The translations under genes and the position numbers were made by a program. From the NCBI RefSeq assembly GCF_023218175.1, contig NZ_JALPTH010000001.1, positions 1-64,000 of the forward strand: 64,000 nt of DNA. The letters are read 5' to 3'. Origin of the DNA: Streptomyces lichenis (GTDB lineage Bacteria; Actinomycetota; Actinomycetes; Streptomycetales; Streptomycetaceae). The notes under the pieces were generated by a model, which saw only the letters and a list, made by a program, of their open reading frames with translations, made no database searches and was not told where the DNA came from. Positions 13,942-23,300 of this stretch are shown here, piece by piece. Every line of letters begins with the position of its first letter. The stretch's first letter is position 1.

Positions 13942-15438
13942 ATGCCCGAACGCCGCACCGTCGCCCTCGTCACCCTTGGCTGCGCCCGTAACGAGGTGGA
14001 CTCGGAGGAGCTCGCCGGCCGCCTGGCGGCGGACGGCTGGGACCTCGTCGAGGAAGCCGCCGACGCGGATGTCGCCGTCGTCAACACCTGCGGCTTCGTC
14101 GAGGCCGCCAAGAAGGACTCCGTCGACGCCCTGCTGGAAGCCAACGACCTCAAGGACCACGGCCGCACCCAGGCCGTCGTCGCCGTCGGCTGTATGGCCG
14201 AGCGGTACGGCAAGGAGCTGTCCGACGCGCTGCCGGAGGCCGACGGCGTACTCGGCTTCGACGACTACGCCGACATCTCCGACCGGCTCCAGACCATCCT
14301 CAGCGGCGGCGTCCATGCCTCGCACACCCCGCGCGACCGGCGCAAGCTGTTGCCGCTGTCGCCGGTGGAGCGCCAGCAGGCGGCCGGCGGGGTCGCTCTG
14401 CCCGGCCACGGCGACGCCGACGCCCTGGCCAGCGCCCCGAGCGACCTGCCCGACGGCCTGGCGCCCGCCTCCGGGCCGCGCGCCCCGCTGCGGCGGCGGC
14501 TCGACACCAGCCCGGTGGCCTCGGTGAAGCTCGCCTCCGGCTGCGACCGGCGCTGCTCCTTCTGCGCCATCCCCTCCTTCCGCGGCTCCTTCGTCTCCCG
14601 CCGGCCCGGCGATGTGCTGGGCGAGACCCGGTGGCTGGCCGAGCAGGGGGTGAAGGAGGTCATGCTGGTCTCCGAGAACAACACCTCCTACGGCAAGGAC
14701 CTCGGCGACATCCGCCTGCTGGAGACCCTGCTGCCCGAGCTGGCCGCGGTGGACGGCATCGAGCGGGTGCGGGTCAGCTACCTCCAGCCCGCCGAGATGC
14801 GGCCCGGCCTGATCGACGTGCTGACCTCCACCGAGAAGGTCGCCCCCTACTTCGACCTCTCCTTCCAGCACTCCGCCCCCGCCGTGCTGCGCTCCATGCG
14901 CCGCTTCGGCGACACCGACCGGTTCCTGGAGCTGCTGGACACCATCCGCTCCAAGGCGCCCCAGGCCGGTGTGCGGTCCAACTTCATCGTCGGCTTCCCC
15001 GGCGAGAGCGAGCAGGACTTCGCCGAGCTGGAGCGCTTCCTCACCTCCGCCCGGCTCGACGCCATCGGCGTCTTCGGCTACTCCGACGAGGACGGCACCG
15101 AGGCCGCGACCTACGAGGCCAAGCTGGACCAGGAGACCGTCGACGAACGGCTCGCGCATCTGTCCCGGCTCGCCGAGGAGCTGACCGCCCAGCGTGCGGA
15201 GGAGCGGATGGGAGAGACCCTGGAGGTGATGGTCGAGTCGGTGGACACCGACGAGGACGGCGACGGAGCGGTCGGCCGCGCCGCCCACCAGGCACCGGAG
15301 ACCGACGGCCAGGTGGTCTTCACCCCCGAGTCGGCGGCGCGCGCGGGCCTGGTGCCGGGCCGTATGGTGACGGCCAAGGCCGTCGGCACCGAAGGGGTCG
15401 ACCTGGTGGCCGAGTGTCTTGAGGAGGCGGGCAGATGA
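13942..15438 (+). CDS. rimO: Ribosomal protein S12 methylthiotransferase RimO
   Basis: The 498-residue radical-SAM enzyme adds a methylthio group to a conserved aspartate of ribosomal protein S12. The N-terminal MTTase domain contributes Cys14 ([12 protein letters not shown]), a Cys in NTCGF and a Cys in VGCMAERY. The radical-SAM domain carries CDRRCSFC (Cys201, 205, 208), and a TRAM-like domain ends the protein. The CARNEVDSE and SENNTSYG signatures favour RimO over MiaB, which occurs separately in this window. An Ala/Pro-rich insert of about 40 residues before the radical-SAM motif makes it longer than usual. The stop codon overlaps the pgsA start (ATGA), implying coupled translation. Confidence 0.93.
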   Translation: MPERRTVALVTLGCARNEVDSEELAGRLAADGWDLVEEAADADVAVVNTCGFVEAAKKDSVDALLEANDLKDHGRTQAVVAVGCMAERYGKELSDALPEADGVLGFDDYADISDRLQTILSGGVHASHTPRDRRKLLPLSPVERQQAAGGVALPGHGDADALASAPSDLPDGLAPASGPRAPLRRRLDTSPVASVKLASGCDRRCSFCAIPSFRGSFVSRRPGDVLGETRWLAEQGVKEVMLVSENNTSYGKDLGDIRLLETLLPELAAVDGIERVRVSYLQPAEMRPGLIDVLTSTEKVAPYFDLSFQHSAPAVLRSMRRFGDTDRFLELLDTIRSKAPQAGVRSNFIVGFPGESEQDFAELERFLTSARLDAIGVFGYSDEDGTEAATYEAKLDQETVDERLAHLSRLAEELTAQRAEERMGETLEVMVESVDTDEDGDGAVGRAAHQAPETDGQVVFTPESAARAGLVPGRMVTAKAVGTEGVDLVAECLEEAGR

Positions 15439-16262
15439 CCGGAGCGCCGGCATCCGCCGCGGGCGGTACGGGAAGGCCGGCGCCCGGCGGCAAGCTGGGC
15501 GCTGCGGCCGTCAACCAGGCCAGCCTGTGGAACATCGCCAACATCCTCACCATGGTCCGGCTGGTGCTGGTACCGGGCTTCGTGCTGCTGCTGCTCCAGG
15601 ACGGCGGCTACGACCCGGCCTGGCGCGCCTGGGCCTGGGCCGCGTTCGCCGTGGCCATGATCACCGACATCTTCGACGGCCATCTGGCCCGGACGTACAA
15701 CCTGGTCACGGACTTCGGGAAGATCGCCGACCCGATCGCCGACAAGGCGATCATGGCCGCCGGGCTGATCTGCCTGTCGGCCCTCGGCGACCTGCCGTGG
15801 TGGGTGACCGGGATCATTCTGCTGCGTGAGCTGGGCATCACCCTGATGCGGTTCTGGGTGATCCGGCACGGGGTCATCCCGGCCAGCCGCGGCGGCAAGA
15901 TGAAGACCCTCGCCCAGGGCACCGCGGTCGGGATGTACGTGCTGGCGCTCACCGGGCCGCTGGCCACCCTGCGGTTCTGGGTGATGGCGGTGGCCGTGGT
16001 GCTGACGGTGGTGACCGGGCTCGCCTACGTACGCCAGGCCGTGGTCCTGCGCCGCAAGGGGCTGGCCGCCGAGCGGGCCGACCAGGCGGCGCGGATGGCG
16101 GCGGAGGCGGCGGCGCTCGCCCGCGCGACGGCGGCGGAACCGGCACCGGCCTCCGCCCTCGTGGACGAGGGTCCGGAGGCGGCCGAGGGCCGGGGCGGCC
16201 CCGAGGATGTCCATGATCCGGACAGGTTCGCCGGCCGCGCCGAGGTGGAGCCGGGGCGGTGA
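15435..16262 (+). CDS. pgsA: CDP-diacylglycerol-glycerol-3-phosphate 3-phosphatidyltransferase
   Basis: The 275-residue membrane enzyme makes phosphatidylglycerophosphate, the precursor of phosphatidylglycerol and cardiolipin. The CDP-alcohol phosphatidyltransferase motif is intact, with Asp78, Asp81, Asp99 and Asp103 in DIFDGHLAR and [12 protein letters not shown]. Several hydrophobic helices span residues about 30-200. The C-terminal 60 residues are Ala/Glu-rich and probably cytosolic. Its ATG overlaps the rimO stop, and its TGA overlaps the cinA GTG, so the three genes are translationally coupled. Confidence 0.92.
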   Translation: MTGAPASAAGGTGRPAPGGKLGAAAVNQASLWNIANILTMVRLVLVPGFVLLLLQDGGYDPAWRAWAWAAFAVAMITDIFDGHLARTYNLVTDFGKIADPIADKAIMAAGLICLSALGDLPWWVTGIILLRELGITLMRFWVIRHGVIPASRGGKMKTLAQGTAVGMYVLALTGPLATLRFWVMAVAVVLTVVTGLAYVRQAVVLRRKGLAAERADQAARMAAEAAALARATAAEPAPASALVDEGPEAAEGRGGPEDVHDPDRFAGRAEVEPGR

Positions 16263-16780
16263 GTGCCGCCGCCCGGGCCCTGAGCCTGCTCACGCAAGGT
16301 GACCAGACCCTGGCCGTCGCCGAGTCGCTGACCGGTGGGCTGGTCGCCGCCGAACTCACCGCCGTACCCGGTGCCTCACGATCCTTCCGGGGTTCCGTCA
16401 CCGCCTACGCCACCGCGCTCAAGCAGCAGCTGCTCGGGGTGGACCCGGTGCTGCTCGCCGAGCGCGGAGCGGTCGACCCGGAGGTCGCCGCGCAGATGGC
16501 GGCGGGTGTACGGGACCGGCTGCGGGCCGACTGGGGGCTCGCCACCACCGGGGTCGCCGGGCCGGAGCCGCAGGACGGGCAGCCGGTGGGGACGGTGTAC
16601 GTCGCGGTCCACGGGCCGAGCGGAAGCCGGTGCTCCGGCGGTAAAGTCCTCGCCCTGCGGTTGAACGGCCACCGGACGGAAATTCGTAAGGAGAGTGTAC
16701 GGAGCGTGCTGGAGCTGCTCGCGGCGGAACTCACGGCGAACGTGCGGGCACATGATACGGAACAGAACGGGGGGAACTGA
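16259..16780 (+). CDS. cinA: CinA C-terminal domain protein, nicotinamide-nucleotide amidohydrolase (PncC-type)
   Basis: The 173-residue protein is the stand-alone C-terminal CinA domain. It shows the family pattern LAVAESLTGGL near the N-terminus, then FRGSVTAYAT, GVAGPEPQDGQPVGTVYVAV and a C-terminal amphipathic helix. In other bacteria this domain deamidates nicotinamide mononucleotide in pyridine nucleotide recycling. The GTG start overlaps the pgsA stop by four bases. The cinA-clgR adjacency is common in actinobacteria. Confidence 0.88.
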   Translation: MSAAARALSLLTQGDQTLAVAESLTGGLVAAELTAVPGASRSFRGSVTAYATALKQQLLGVDPVLLAERGAVDPEVAAQMAAGVRDRLRADWGLATTGVAGPEPQDGQPVGTVYVAVHGPSGSRCSGGKVLALRLNGHRTEIRKESVRSVLELLAAELTANVRAHDTEQNGGN

Positions 16781-16893
16781 TGTTTGCAGCCCTGAGTGAA
16801 CACGTCATCGCTCCCCGCACGGCCGCGTCGCGAGGCGGTACGGTGGGGCGAGAAGGATGCGGCTACACGGTCCGAGGAGGGAGCCACCGATGA
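16780..16893 (+). CDS. Possible 37-codon upstream ORF bridging cinA and clgR
   Basis: An ATG at 16780 overlaps the cinA stop. The frame runs 37 codons and ends at a TGA (16891-16893) that overlaps the clgR ATG. A GGGGGGAA ribosome-binding-like stretch lies just upstream. It could couple clgR translation to cinA. The peptide, beginning [12 protein letters not shown], has no recognised motif, and coincidence cannot be excluded. The segment may instead simply hold the clgR promoter: GGAAC at 16773-16777 followed 18 bases later by GTG loosely resembles an ECF sigma promoter. Confidence 0.3.
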   Translation: MFAALSEHVIAPRTAASRGGTVGREGCGYTVRGGSHR

Positions 16894-17273
16894 TTCTGCT
16901 CCGTCGCCTGCTGGGTGACGTGCTGCGTCGGCAGCGCCAGCGCCAGGGCCGTACTCTGCGCGAAGTCTCCTCGTCCGCCCGGGTCTCGCTCGGTTATCTC
17001 TCCGAGGTGGAGCGGGGGCAGAAGGAGGCTTCCTCCGAGCTGCTCTCCGCGATCTGCGACGCGCTTGACGTACGGATGTCCGAGCTCATGCGCGAGGTGA
17101 GCGACGAGCTCTCGCTCGCCGAGCTGGCCGAGTCGGCGCGGGCCACCGAGCCGGTCCCGGCTCCGGTACGCCCGATGCTGAACCCCGTGTCCGTGACGTC
17201 GGTGACCGGTGTGCCGACGGAGCGGGTGACCATCAAGGCGCCGGCGGAAGCGGTGGACGTCGTCGCCGCCTAG
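16890..17273 (+). CDS. clgR: ClgR-type transcriptional activator of clp/lon proteolysis genes
   Basis: The 127-residue protein has an XRE-type helix-turn-helix at about residues 12-68 with [21 protein letters not shown], the distinctive ClgR recognition region. The ATG follows GAGGAGGGAG. ClgR in Streptomyces and mycobacteria activates clpP1P2, clpC and lon. The protein ends in Val-Val-Ala-Ala; C-terminal alanines are reported to make ClgR a ClpP substrate, giving feedback control. Synteny with pgsA, cinA and recA supports the assignment. Confidence 0.88.
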   Translation: MILLRRLLGDVLRRQRQRQGRTLREVSSSARVSLGYLSEVERGQKEASSELLSAICDALDVRMSELMREVSDELSLAELAESARATEPVPAPVRPMLNPVSVTSVTGVPTERVTIKAPAEAVDVVAA

Positions 17274-17311
17274 CGTGCCGCCGGCTCTCCGGCGGTGAGT
17301 GTTTTGGGCTG

Positions 17312-17346
17312 AGCCCCGGTCGGGTACCCGAGTGCCGACCGGGGCT
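17312..17346 (+). terminator. Terminator downstream of clgR
   Basis: AGCCCCGGTCGG at 17312-17323 pairs perfectly with CCGACCGGGGCT at 17335-17346 around an 11-base loop, 39 bp after the clgR stop, with a short T run after the stem. Confidence 0.75.
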
Positions 17347-17461
17347 TTCGCCTATTCCGAATGCCCGTTTTAGGTCCTATGTGCCATGGTGGACAGGCGT
17401 GCGGCCAGGGATTCCCGGTGACCCCCGGGACGTACCGCACGTCAGAATGTGGAGGATTCCG

Positions 17462-17932
17462 ATGACTGTCGTCAAGAGCTCCCTGCCCGAGGCCGACCTC
17501 AAGGTGGTCGGCGAGGCTCTGCAGGGCGCGCTGGTGGACGTGGTGGACCTCTCGCTGGTGGCCAAGCAGGTGCACTGGAACGTGGTGGGACCGCGCTTCC
17601 GCTCCATCCACCTCCAGCTCGACGAGGTCGTGACCACCGCGCGCCAGCACTCCGACACGGTGGCCGAGCGCGCCGCCGCCCTCGGGGTGAGCCCGGACGG
17701 GCGTGCCGAGGCGGTCGCCAAGTCCAGCGCCATCGCGACGGTGCCCGAGGGCTGGATCAAGGACAACGACGCGGTGCAGATCCTGGTGGACGCCCTCGGC
17801 GCGGTGATCGCGCGGATGCGGGAGCGGGTCGCGGCGACGGATGACCCGGACCCGGTGACCCAGGACCTGCTGATCGCGCTCACCGCCGATCTTGAAAAGC
17901 ACCACTGGATGTTTCAGGCCGAGCGGGCCTGA
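17462..17932 (+). CDS. dpsB: Dps-family DNA-protection/ferritin-like protein
   Basis: The 156-residue protein starts at an ATG preceded by GGAGG at 17452. The Dps ferroxidase signature is present: His38 in KQVHWNVVG, His50 and Asp54 in IHLQLDEV, with four-helix-bundle spacing throughout and a C-terminal EKHHWMFQ helix. Dps dodecamers bind DNA, oxidise iron and protect the nucleoid. S. coelicolor has three paralogues; DpsB (SCO5756, from memory) is the one at this chromosomal position, so the symbol rests on synteny. There is no long basic N-terminal tail, which suggests weak direct DNA binding. Confidence 0.88.
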   Translation: MTVVKSSLPEADLKVVGEALQGALVDVVDLSLVAKQVHWNVVGPRFRSIHLQLDEVVTTARQHSDTVAERAAALGVSPDGRAEAVAKSSAIATVPEGWIKDNDAVQILVDALGAVIARMRERVAATDDPDPVTQDLLIALTADLEKHHWMFQAERA

Positions 17933-18151
17933 GACCCGTCGCCGGACCGGTTCGTCCGGGAGTCCGGGGCGCGTGGCCGCATCGGACGCGCCCTCGGCGC
18001 ACCGGTGCGCCCCGCCGCCCGGCGGTTGCCCGGCTTTGAGCCGGTTCCGGCCGCGGCCCGGTGGAAGGCTGGGGCTGGGCGACCTCGCCCGACGGCCGGT
18101 CCGGTGATGGGCGTCACGCCCCGAGAGACGGAAGCAGAGGCGGAGGCGGTG

Positions 18152-18493
18152 ATGATACGGGCGGAGAGGGCACGTAGGCGGCCAATACCCCTGCTCGTAC
18201 TGGCGCTGGCCGCCGGTGCGCTGTGGTGGTGGGCCGTGCTCCGGCTGGTGCTGGAGCCCGGCCAGAGCGGGGCGGTCGAGGCGACCGTGGCGGCGGGCGG
18301 CTGGGGCCTGAGCCTGCTGCCGGTCCACGTGGCCGCGGCCCGGCCGCGACGCCCCCGGCTCGCCTCCGTACGGGAGTGGCAGCACCGCCGGAGCCTGCGT
18401 CCCGGCCCCCGGCCGCGGGGGCGGACCCTGCTCAGTCAGCGGCGCGGCGCCGGACCCGGCCCGGGGCCGAGCTGGCAGCCCGGGCACCAGTAG
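18152..18493 (+). CDS. Small two-helix membrane protein of unknown function
   Basis: The ATG at 18152 has GGAGG five bases upstream and gives 113 residues; an earlier ATG at 18107 is a weaker choice. A basic N-terminus (RAERARRR) leads into two hydrophobic segments (about 12-34 and 41-60). The C-terminal half is Arg/Pro-rich, so both termini are probably cytosolic. Its last 58 bases overlap the 3' end of the convergent nei gene. No family was recognised. Confidence 0.55.
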   Translation: MIRAERARRRPIPLLVLALAAGALWWWAVLRLVLEPGQSGAVEATVAAGGWGLSLLPVHVAAARPRRPRLASVREWQHRRSLRPGPRPRGRTLLSQRRGAGPGPGPSWQPGHQ

Positions 18494-19260
18494 GAGACCC
18501 GCTCCCGGTCGTCCTCCTCCCGATGCCGGATCGGGGCCCCGCAGCGGTAGCAGGCCTTGCCGCGCCGCCCGTAGACGTACACCTTCCGGTCGGGGCGGTC
18601 CACATGCCCGCCGGCCATCACGGTCTTCCGCTCGAATCGCCCCTTGTTGGCCTCCAGCAGCCGGTGCGCGGTGGCGACCAGGCGCTCCGGTACACCGTCG
18701 GGCAGCTTGCCCACCGGCAACCACGGGGTGGCCCGGGCCAGGAAGGCCAGCTCGCACTTGTAGACATTGCCGATGCCCGCCAGATTCCGCTGGTCGAGCA
18801 GGGCCTCGCCGAGCGGACGAGCGGGATCGGCGCACAGCCGGCGCACCGCCTCGGCCGGCTCCCAGTCCGGGCCCAGCAGATCCGGCCCGAGATGCCCCAC
18901 CACGCTCGCCTCGTCGGCGGTACGCAGCAGCTCCAGCACGGGCAGGCGGTAACCGACCGCGGTGGCGTCGGCCGCGCCCAGGACGGCGCGGATCTGGTGG
19001 TCCGGCCCGCCGTTCCAGCGCTGCCCCGGGGCGAACACCCGCCAGGAACCCTCCATCCGCAGATGGGAGTGGAGCGTCAGCCCGCCCTCGACCCGGGCCA
19101 GCAGATGCTTCCCGCGCGGAGTGACGTCCAGCAGCGTCCGCCCGGTCAGATCCGCGGTGGCGAAACGGGGCACGCGCAGATCGAACCGGGTCAGCACCCG
19201 CCCGGCGAGCGCGGCGTGCATCCGGTGGGCGGTCAGCCAGACGGTGTCTCCTTCGGGCAT
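18436..19260 (-). CDS. nei: Fpg/Nei-family DNA glycosylase/AP lyase
   Basis: The 274-residue protein begins MPEGDTVW, so the catalytic Pro2 and Glu3 needed for beta/delta elimination follow directly after the start Met. That fixes the start at 19260. The helix-two-turn-helix region contains NLAGIGNVYKCELAFL, and the C-terminus has a C-x2-C/C-x2-C zinc finger (CYRC and CPGC). The MPEGDTVW start resembles endonuclease VIII (Nei) more than Fpg (MPELPEVE). It excises oxidised pyrimidines in base-excision repair. A purine-rich stretch precedes the start. Confidence 0.88.
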   Translation of the reverse strand: MPEGDTVWLTAHRMHAALAGRVLTRFDLRVPRFATADLTGRTLLDVTPRGKHLLARVEGGLTLHSHLRMEGSWRVFAPGQRWNGGPDHQIRAVLGAADATAVGYRLPVLELLRTADEASVVGHLGPDLLGPDWEPAEAVRRLCADPARPLGEALLDQRNLAGIGNVYKCELAFLARATPWLPVGKLPDGVPERLVATAHRLLEANKGRFERKTVMAGGHVDRPDRKVYVYGRRGKACYRCGAPIRHREEDDRERVSYWCPGCQLGPGPGPAPRR

Positions 19261-20366
19261 GGCTCCATGATGCGCGAAGTCGGGGGATGCGGGGGGCGTG
19301 CGAGGGGGCGGGTCGGGTGTGCGGGGGGCCGTACTAGGCGGGGGTCCAGGATGCGGGGCCGCCCCGCGCAAGGCGGAGGTTCAGGCCGCGGGGCCCCCGC
19401 ACGAGGCGCGGGTCTGGTGTGCGGGGCCCGTACCAGGCGCCGCGGTGCGGTGTGAGGGATGCCCGCTAGGCGGGGGTCCGGGATGCGGGGCCCCGCACGA
19501 GGCGCGGGTTTGGCAGGCGGGCCCCGCGCGAGGCGCGGGTCTTGGACACGGGGCCGCCCCGCACAAGGCGGAGGTTCAGGCCGCAGGGCCCCGCGCGAGG
19601 CGTGGGTCCGGTGTGCGGGGGCCGTACTAGGCGCGGTGCGGTGTGAGGGATGCCCGCTAGGCGGGGGTCCGGGTTGCAGGGCCCCCGCACGAGGCGCGGG
19701 TCCGGCGCCGCGGGGCCCCGCGCGAGGCGCGGGTCTTGGGCGGGGCCCGCACGAGGCGCCGGTTCGGTGTGCGGGATGCCTGCAAGGCGCGGGTCCGCCC
19801 CGGTGGGCATCGGGGCCGGGGCCGGTGCCGGTGCCGATGCGGGATCGGTGGCGTGCTGCCGTCAGCCCTTGCGTCGCCGCTGGGCGGGGCGGCGCCGACG
19901 GGGGTGCTCGTGGGGCCACTGGGGCTGCTTTGGCCCGGCGGAGAGGCGGGGCTTGGCTGTGGCGGCGGGTGCGCGTGGGATGGGCGTTGATGCGCGCGCT
20001 GGGCCGCCCCGGATGGCCTGAGGCCAGGGCGCCGGGTCGGGCGGTCGTGGTGCGCCGTGGGTTCGGGAACCGACCCGCTCGTCGCGGCGCCCCGTTGAGG
20101 CAGTCGTCCGGTTCGTATGCCACCCGGTAGGGGCACGGCGCCCGCGGGGGCCGGGCTGGCGAGTCCGGCCCAGGGGGCGCACCCGCCCCGGGGCGCGGCC
20201 GTGTGGGCCGAGCGTCGCCGTGTACCCGTCGGGTCGTCCGGCGCGGCTCACGCGTCTGGTGCTGTGCCGGGGGTACGGCGCGGAGAGCGGCCGCGTGGGC
20301 AGGACGCCGTGGGGGGGCCACCCCGGGCGGGTACGGCCCACGGGGGTCGGCCGTGGGGGCGGCGTG
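19261..20366. other. 1.1 kb non-coding region between nei and lhr
   Basis: No convincing gene is seen here. Several frames stay open only because the DNA is extremely GC-rich, and their translations are low-complexity Pro/Arg/Gly. The left half (19290-19800) is a repeat array described separately. The right half shows short GC-rich runs such as ggggccggtgccggtgcc at about 19811 but no hairpin with a T tract, tRNA or recognisable promoter. Confidence 0.7.
19290..19800. repeat. Array of about 16 short hairpin repeats with a duplicated six-unit block
   Basis: About 16 units of 24-37 bp share the core CCCGCRC-GAG-GCGCGGGT. Most are mini-palindromes: for example CCCGCGC-GAG-GCGCGGG is a perfect 7 bp stem with a three-base loop, and CCCGC-TAG-GCGGG a 5 bp version. 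Units are joined by variable linkers such as ctggtgtgcgggg. Six consecutive units (about 19357-19547) recur in the same order about 195 bp later (about 19552-19738), so a block was tandemly duplicated and then diverged. Spacing is irregular and linkers are repetitive, so it is not a CRISPR array. Function is unknown. Confidence 0.75.
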
Positions 20367-23300
20367 TCAGCCTCGTAGGCGCAGGCCTCGGGGGGTGGCG
20401 TGGAAGCCGGCGTGTTCCAGGGGGGCGGAGAGGGGGGAGGTGAGGGCGGCGGTGCCGTTGATGCGTTCGACGGTGACCGTGCCGAGCGCACCGGCGCCGG
20501 CCGCCTGGGCGAGGGCGGTGGCGGCGGCGTGGAGGGCGGGGTCGTCCGGCTCGGTGGCCCAGCTGAGCACGGTCTTGCCGCCGCGCTCCATGTAGAGCGT
20601 CAGCTCTCCGTCGACCAGCACCACCAGGGACCCGGCCTTGCGGCCCGGTTTGTGGCCGGCGCCGGTCGGGGGCTCGGGCCAGGACAGGGCGGCGCCATAG
20701 GCGTTGGCCGGGTCGGCGGCGGCCAGCACCAGTGCGCGGGGGGCGGCGGAGCCCTCGGCGCGCTCACGGGCGGTGGACGCGGCCCGGAGCCGGTCCACGG
20801 CGCCGTCCATGGCGAACTGGGCGGCGCCCAGCCCCTCCACCACATAGCCGCGCCGGGCCTGGCCGGTGTCCTCGAAGGCGGACAGCACCCGGTAGACGGC
20901 GGAGAAGCCGCCCTCCACGCCCTCGGCGGCGACCGCGCCCCGGGTGACCACGCCATGGCGGTCCAGCAGGGTGCGGGCGAGCGCGTGGGCGCGGTGGGTG
21001 GGGTCCGCCTCGACGGGCGGCAGCAGCGACCAGCGGCCGCTGACCGTGGGCGGTCCGGAGCGGGACGCCGTACGGGCGGCGGCGCTCAGCGTCCCGTACC
21101 GGCCGCGCGGCACGGTGCGGCGGGCCCGGTGGGCGGTGGAGCCCGCCGTGCGCCCGGAGCCAAGGACGGCCCGCAGCGGGGCCACCGTGTCGTTGGTGAG
21201 CCGGCCGGACCAGGTCAGCTCCCACACCGCGTCGGCCAGTTGCGGGTCGGTGGCCTCGGGGTGGGTGGTGGCACGGACCTGCTCGGCGATCTGCCGGAAG
21301 AACAGCCCGTATCCGCCGGAGAGGGTGGTGAGGACGGACTCGTGGAGCGGGCTCAGCTCCAGGGGGTGGGGCGGGGGGAGCAGGAGCGGGGCGGCGTCGG
21401 CCAGGTAGAGGGAGACCCAGCCGTCCTTGCCGGGCAGCGCGCCCGCCCCGGCCCAGACCACCTCGCCCGCGACGGTCAGCTCGTCCAGCATGCCGGGGGC
21501 GTATCCGGCGACCCGGGACGGCAGCACCAGCCGCTCCAGCGCGGAGGCGGGCACGGGAGCCCCTTGGAGCTGTTCGACGGCGCGGGCCAGCCCGTCCAGG
21601 CCGCGCAGACCGCGCTCGCCCACGTGCTGCCACTGCGGCAGGAAGCTGCCCAGCGCGGCCGGCGGCACCGGCTCCAGCTCCTGGCGCAGCGCCGCCAGCG
21701 AGCGCCGCCGCAGCCGCCGCAGCACCGCCGCGTCGCACCACTCCTGACCGATGCCGGCCGGGTGGAACTCGCCCTGCACCACCCTCCCCGCCGCCGCCAG
21801 CCGGTGCAGCGCCCCGTCGGTGACCGCGCCGCCCAGCCCGAACCGGGCCGCCGCGTCGGCGGAGGTGAACGGGCCGTGGGTGCGGGCGTACCGGGCGAGC
21901 AGATCGCCGAGCGGGTCCTTGACCGGCTCGGTGAACGCCTCCGGTACGCCGACCGGCAGCGCCGTGCCCAGGGCGTCCCGCAGCCGGCCCGCGTCCTCGA
22001 TCGCCGCCCAGTGGTCGGCGCCCGCGATCCGCACCCGGATGGCCCGCCGGGCGCCCGCCAGCTGCTCGGCCCACTCCGGCTCGGCGCCCCGCTCGGCCAG
22101 CTCCGCCCCGGTCAGCGGGCCCAGCACCCGCAGCACGTCGGCGACGCCCTCCATGTCCTTGACCCGGCGGTCCTCGGTGCGCCACTGGAGCTCGGCCTCC
22201 AGCTCGGCCAGCACCTCGGCGTCCAGCAGCTCGCGCAGCTCGGCCTGGCCCAGCAGCTCGGCCAGCAGCCGGGAGTCCAGCGACAACGCGGCGGCCCGGC
22301 GCTCGGCGAGCGGCGAGTCACCCTCGTAGAGGAACTGCGCCACATAGCCGAAGAGCAGGGAGCGGGCGAACGGGGACGGCTCCGGGGTGGTGACCTCCAC
22401 CAGCCGGACCCGGCGGGACTCGATGTCGCCCATCAGCTCCCGTAGCCCCGGTACGTCGAACACGTCCTGGAGGCATTCGCGGACCGCCTCCAGCACGATC
22501 GGGAACGAGCCGAACTCACTCGCCACCTGGAGCAGCTGGGCGGCCCGCTGGCGCTGCTGCCACAGCGGGGTGCGCCGGCCCGGCTGGCGCCGGGGCAGCA
22601 GCAGGGCGCGGGCCGCGCACTCCCGGAAGCGGGAGGCGAACAGCGCCGAGCCGCCGACCTGGTCGGTGACCACCTGGTCCACCTCGCCCGCGTCCATCAG
22701 CACATCGGCCGCCCCGACCGGCGCCTTCTCGGCGTCGTACTCCGTGCCGGGCGCGGCCGGGTCCTGGTCCAGCAGGTCCAGGCCCATCAGATCGGCGTCC
22801 GGCAGCCGCAGCACGATCCCGTCGTCCGCGTGCATCACCTGGGCGTCCATCCCGTACCGCTCGGCGAGCCGCGCCCCCAGCGCCAGCGCCCACGGGGCGT
22901 GCACCTGGGCGCCGAACGGGGAGTGCACCACCACCCGCCAGTCGCCCAGCTCGTCCCGGAACCGCTCCACCAGGATCGTCCGGTCGTCCGGCACATGGCC
23001 GCAGGCCTGGCGCTGCTCGTCCAGATAGGCGAGGACGTTGTCCGCCGCCCAGGCGTCCAGACCGGCCGCCACCAGCCGCAGCCGGGCGTCCTGTGCCGAC
23101 AGGGCACCCACCTCGCGCAGGAACGCGCCCACCGCGCGCCCCAGCTCCAGCGGCCGCCCCAGCTGGTCGCCCTTCCAGAACGGCAGCCGCCCCGGCACCC
23201 CCGGCGCCGGGGAGACCAGCACCCGGTCGCGGGTGATGTCCTCGATCCGCCACGAGGAGGTGCCCAGCGTGAACACGTCGCCGACCCGCGACTCGTACAC

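Noticed and set aside
16738..16889. ClgR box upstream of clgR
   Set aside because: The GTTCGCC complement near 16738 lacks the GCG at the required distance and lies within cinA.
19290..19800. CRISPR array
   Set aside because: Repeats are short, imperfect and separated by repetitive linkers of variable length, with no unique spacers and no cas genes nearby.
19233..20321. A 362-codon minus-strand frame through the hairpin array, and similar plus-strand frames
   Set aside because: The translation is Pro/Arg/Ala low-complexity from repeat DNA, there is no ribosome-binding site, and the frames conflict with each other.
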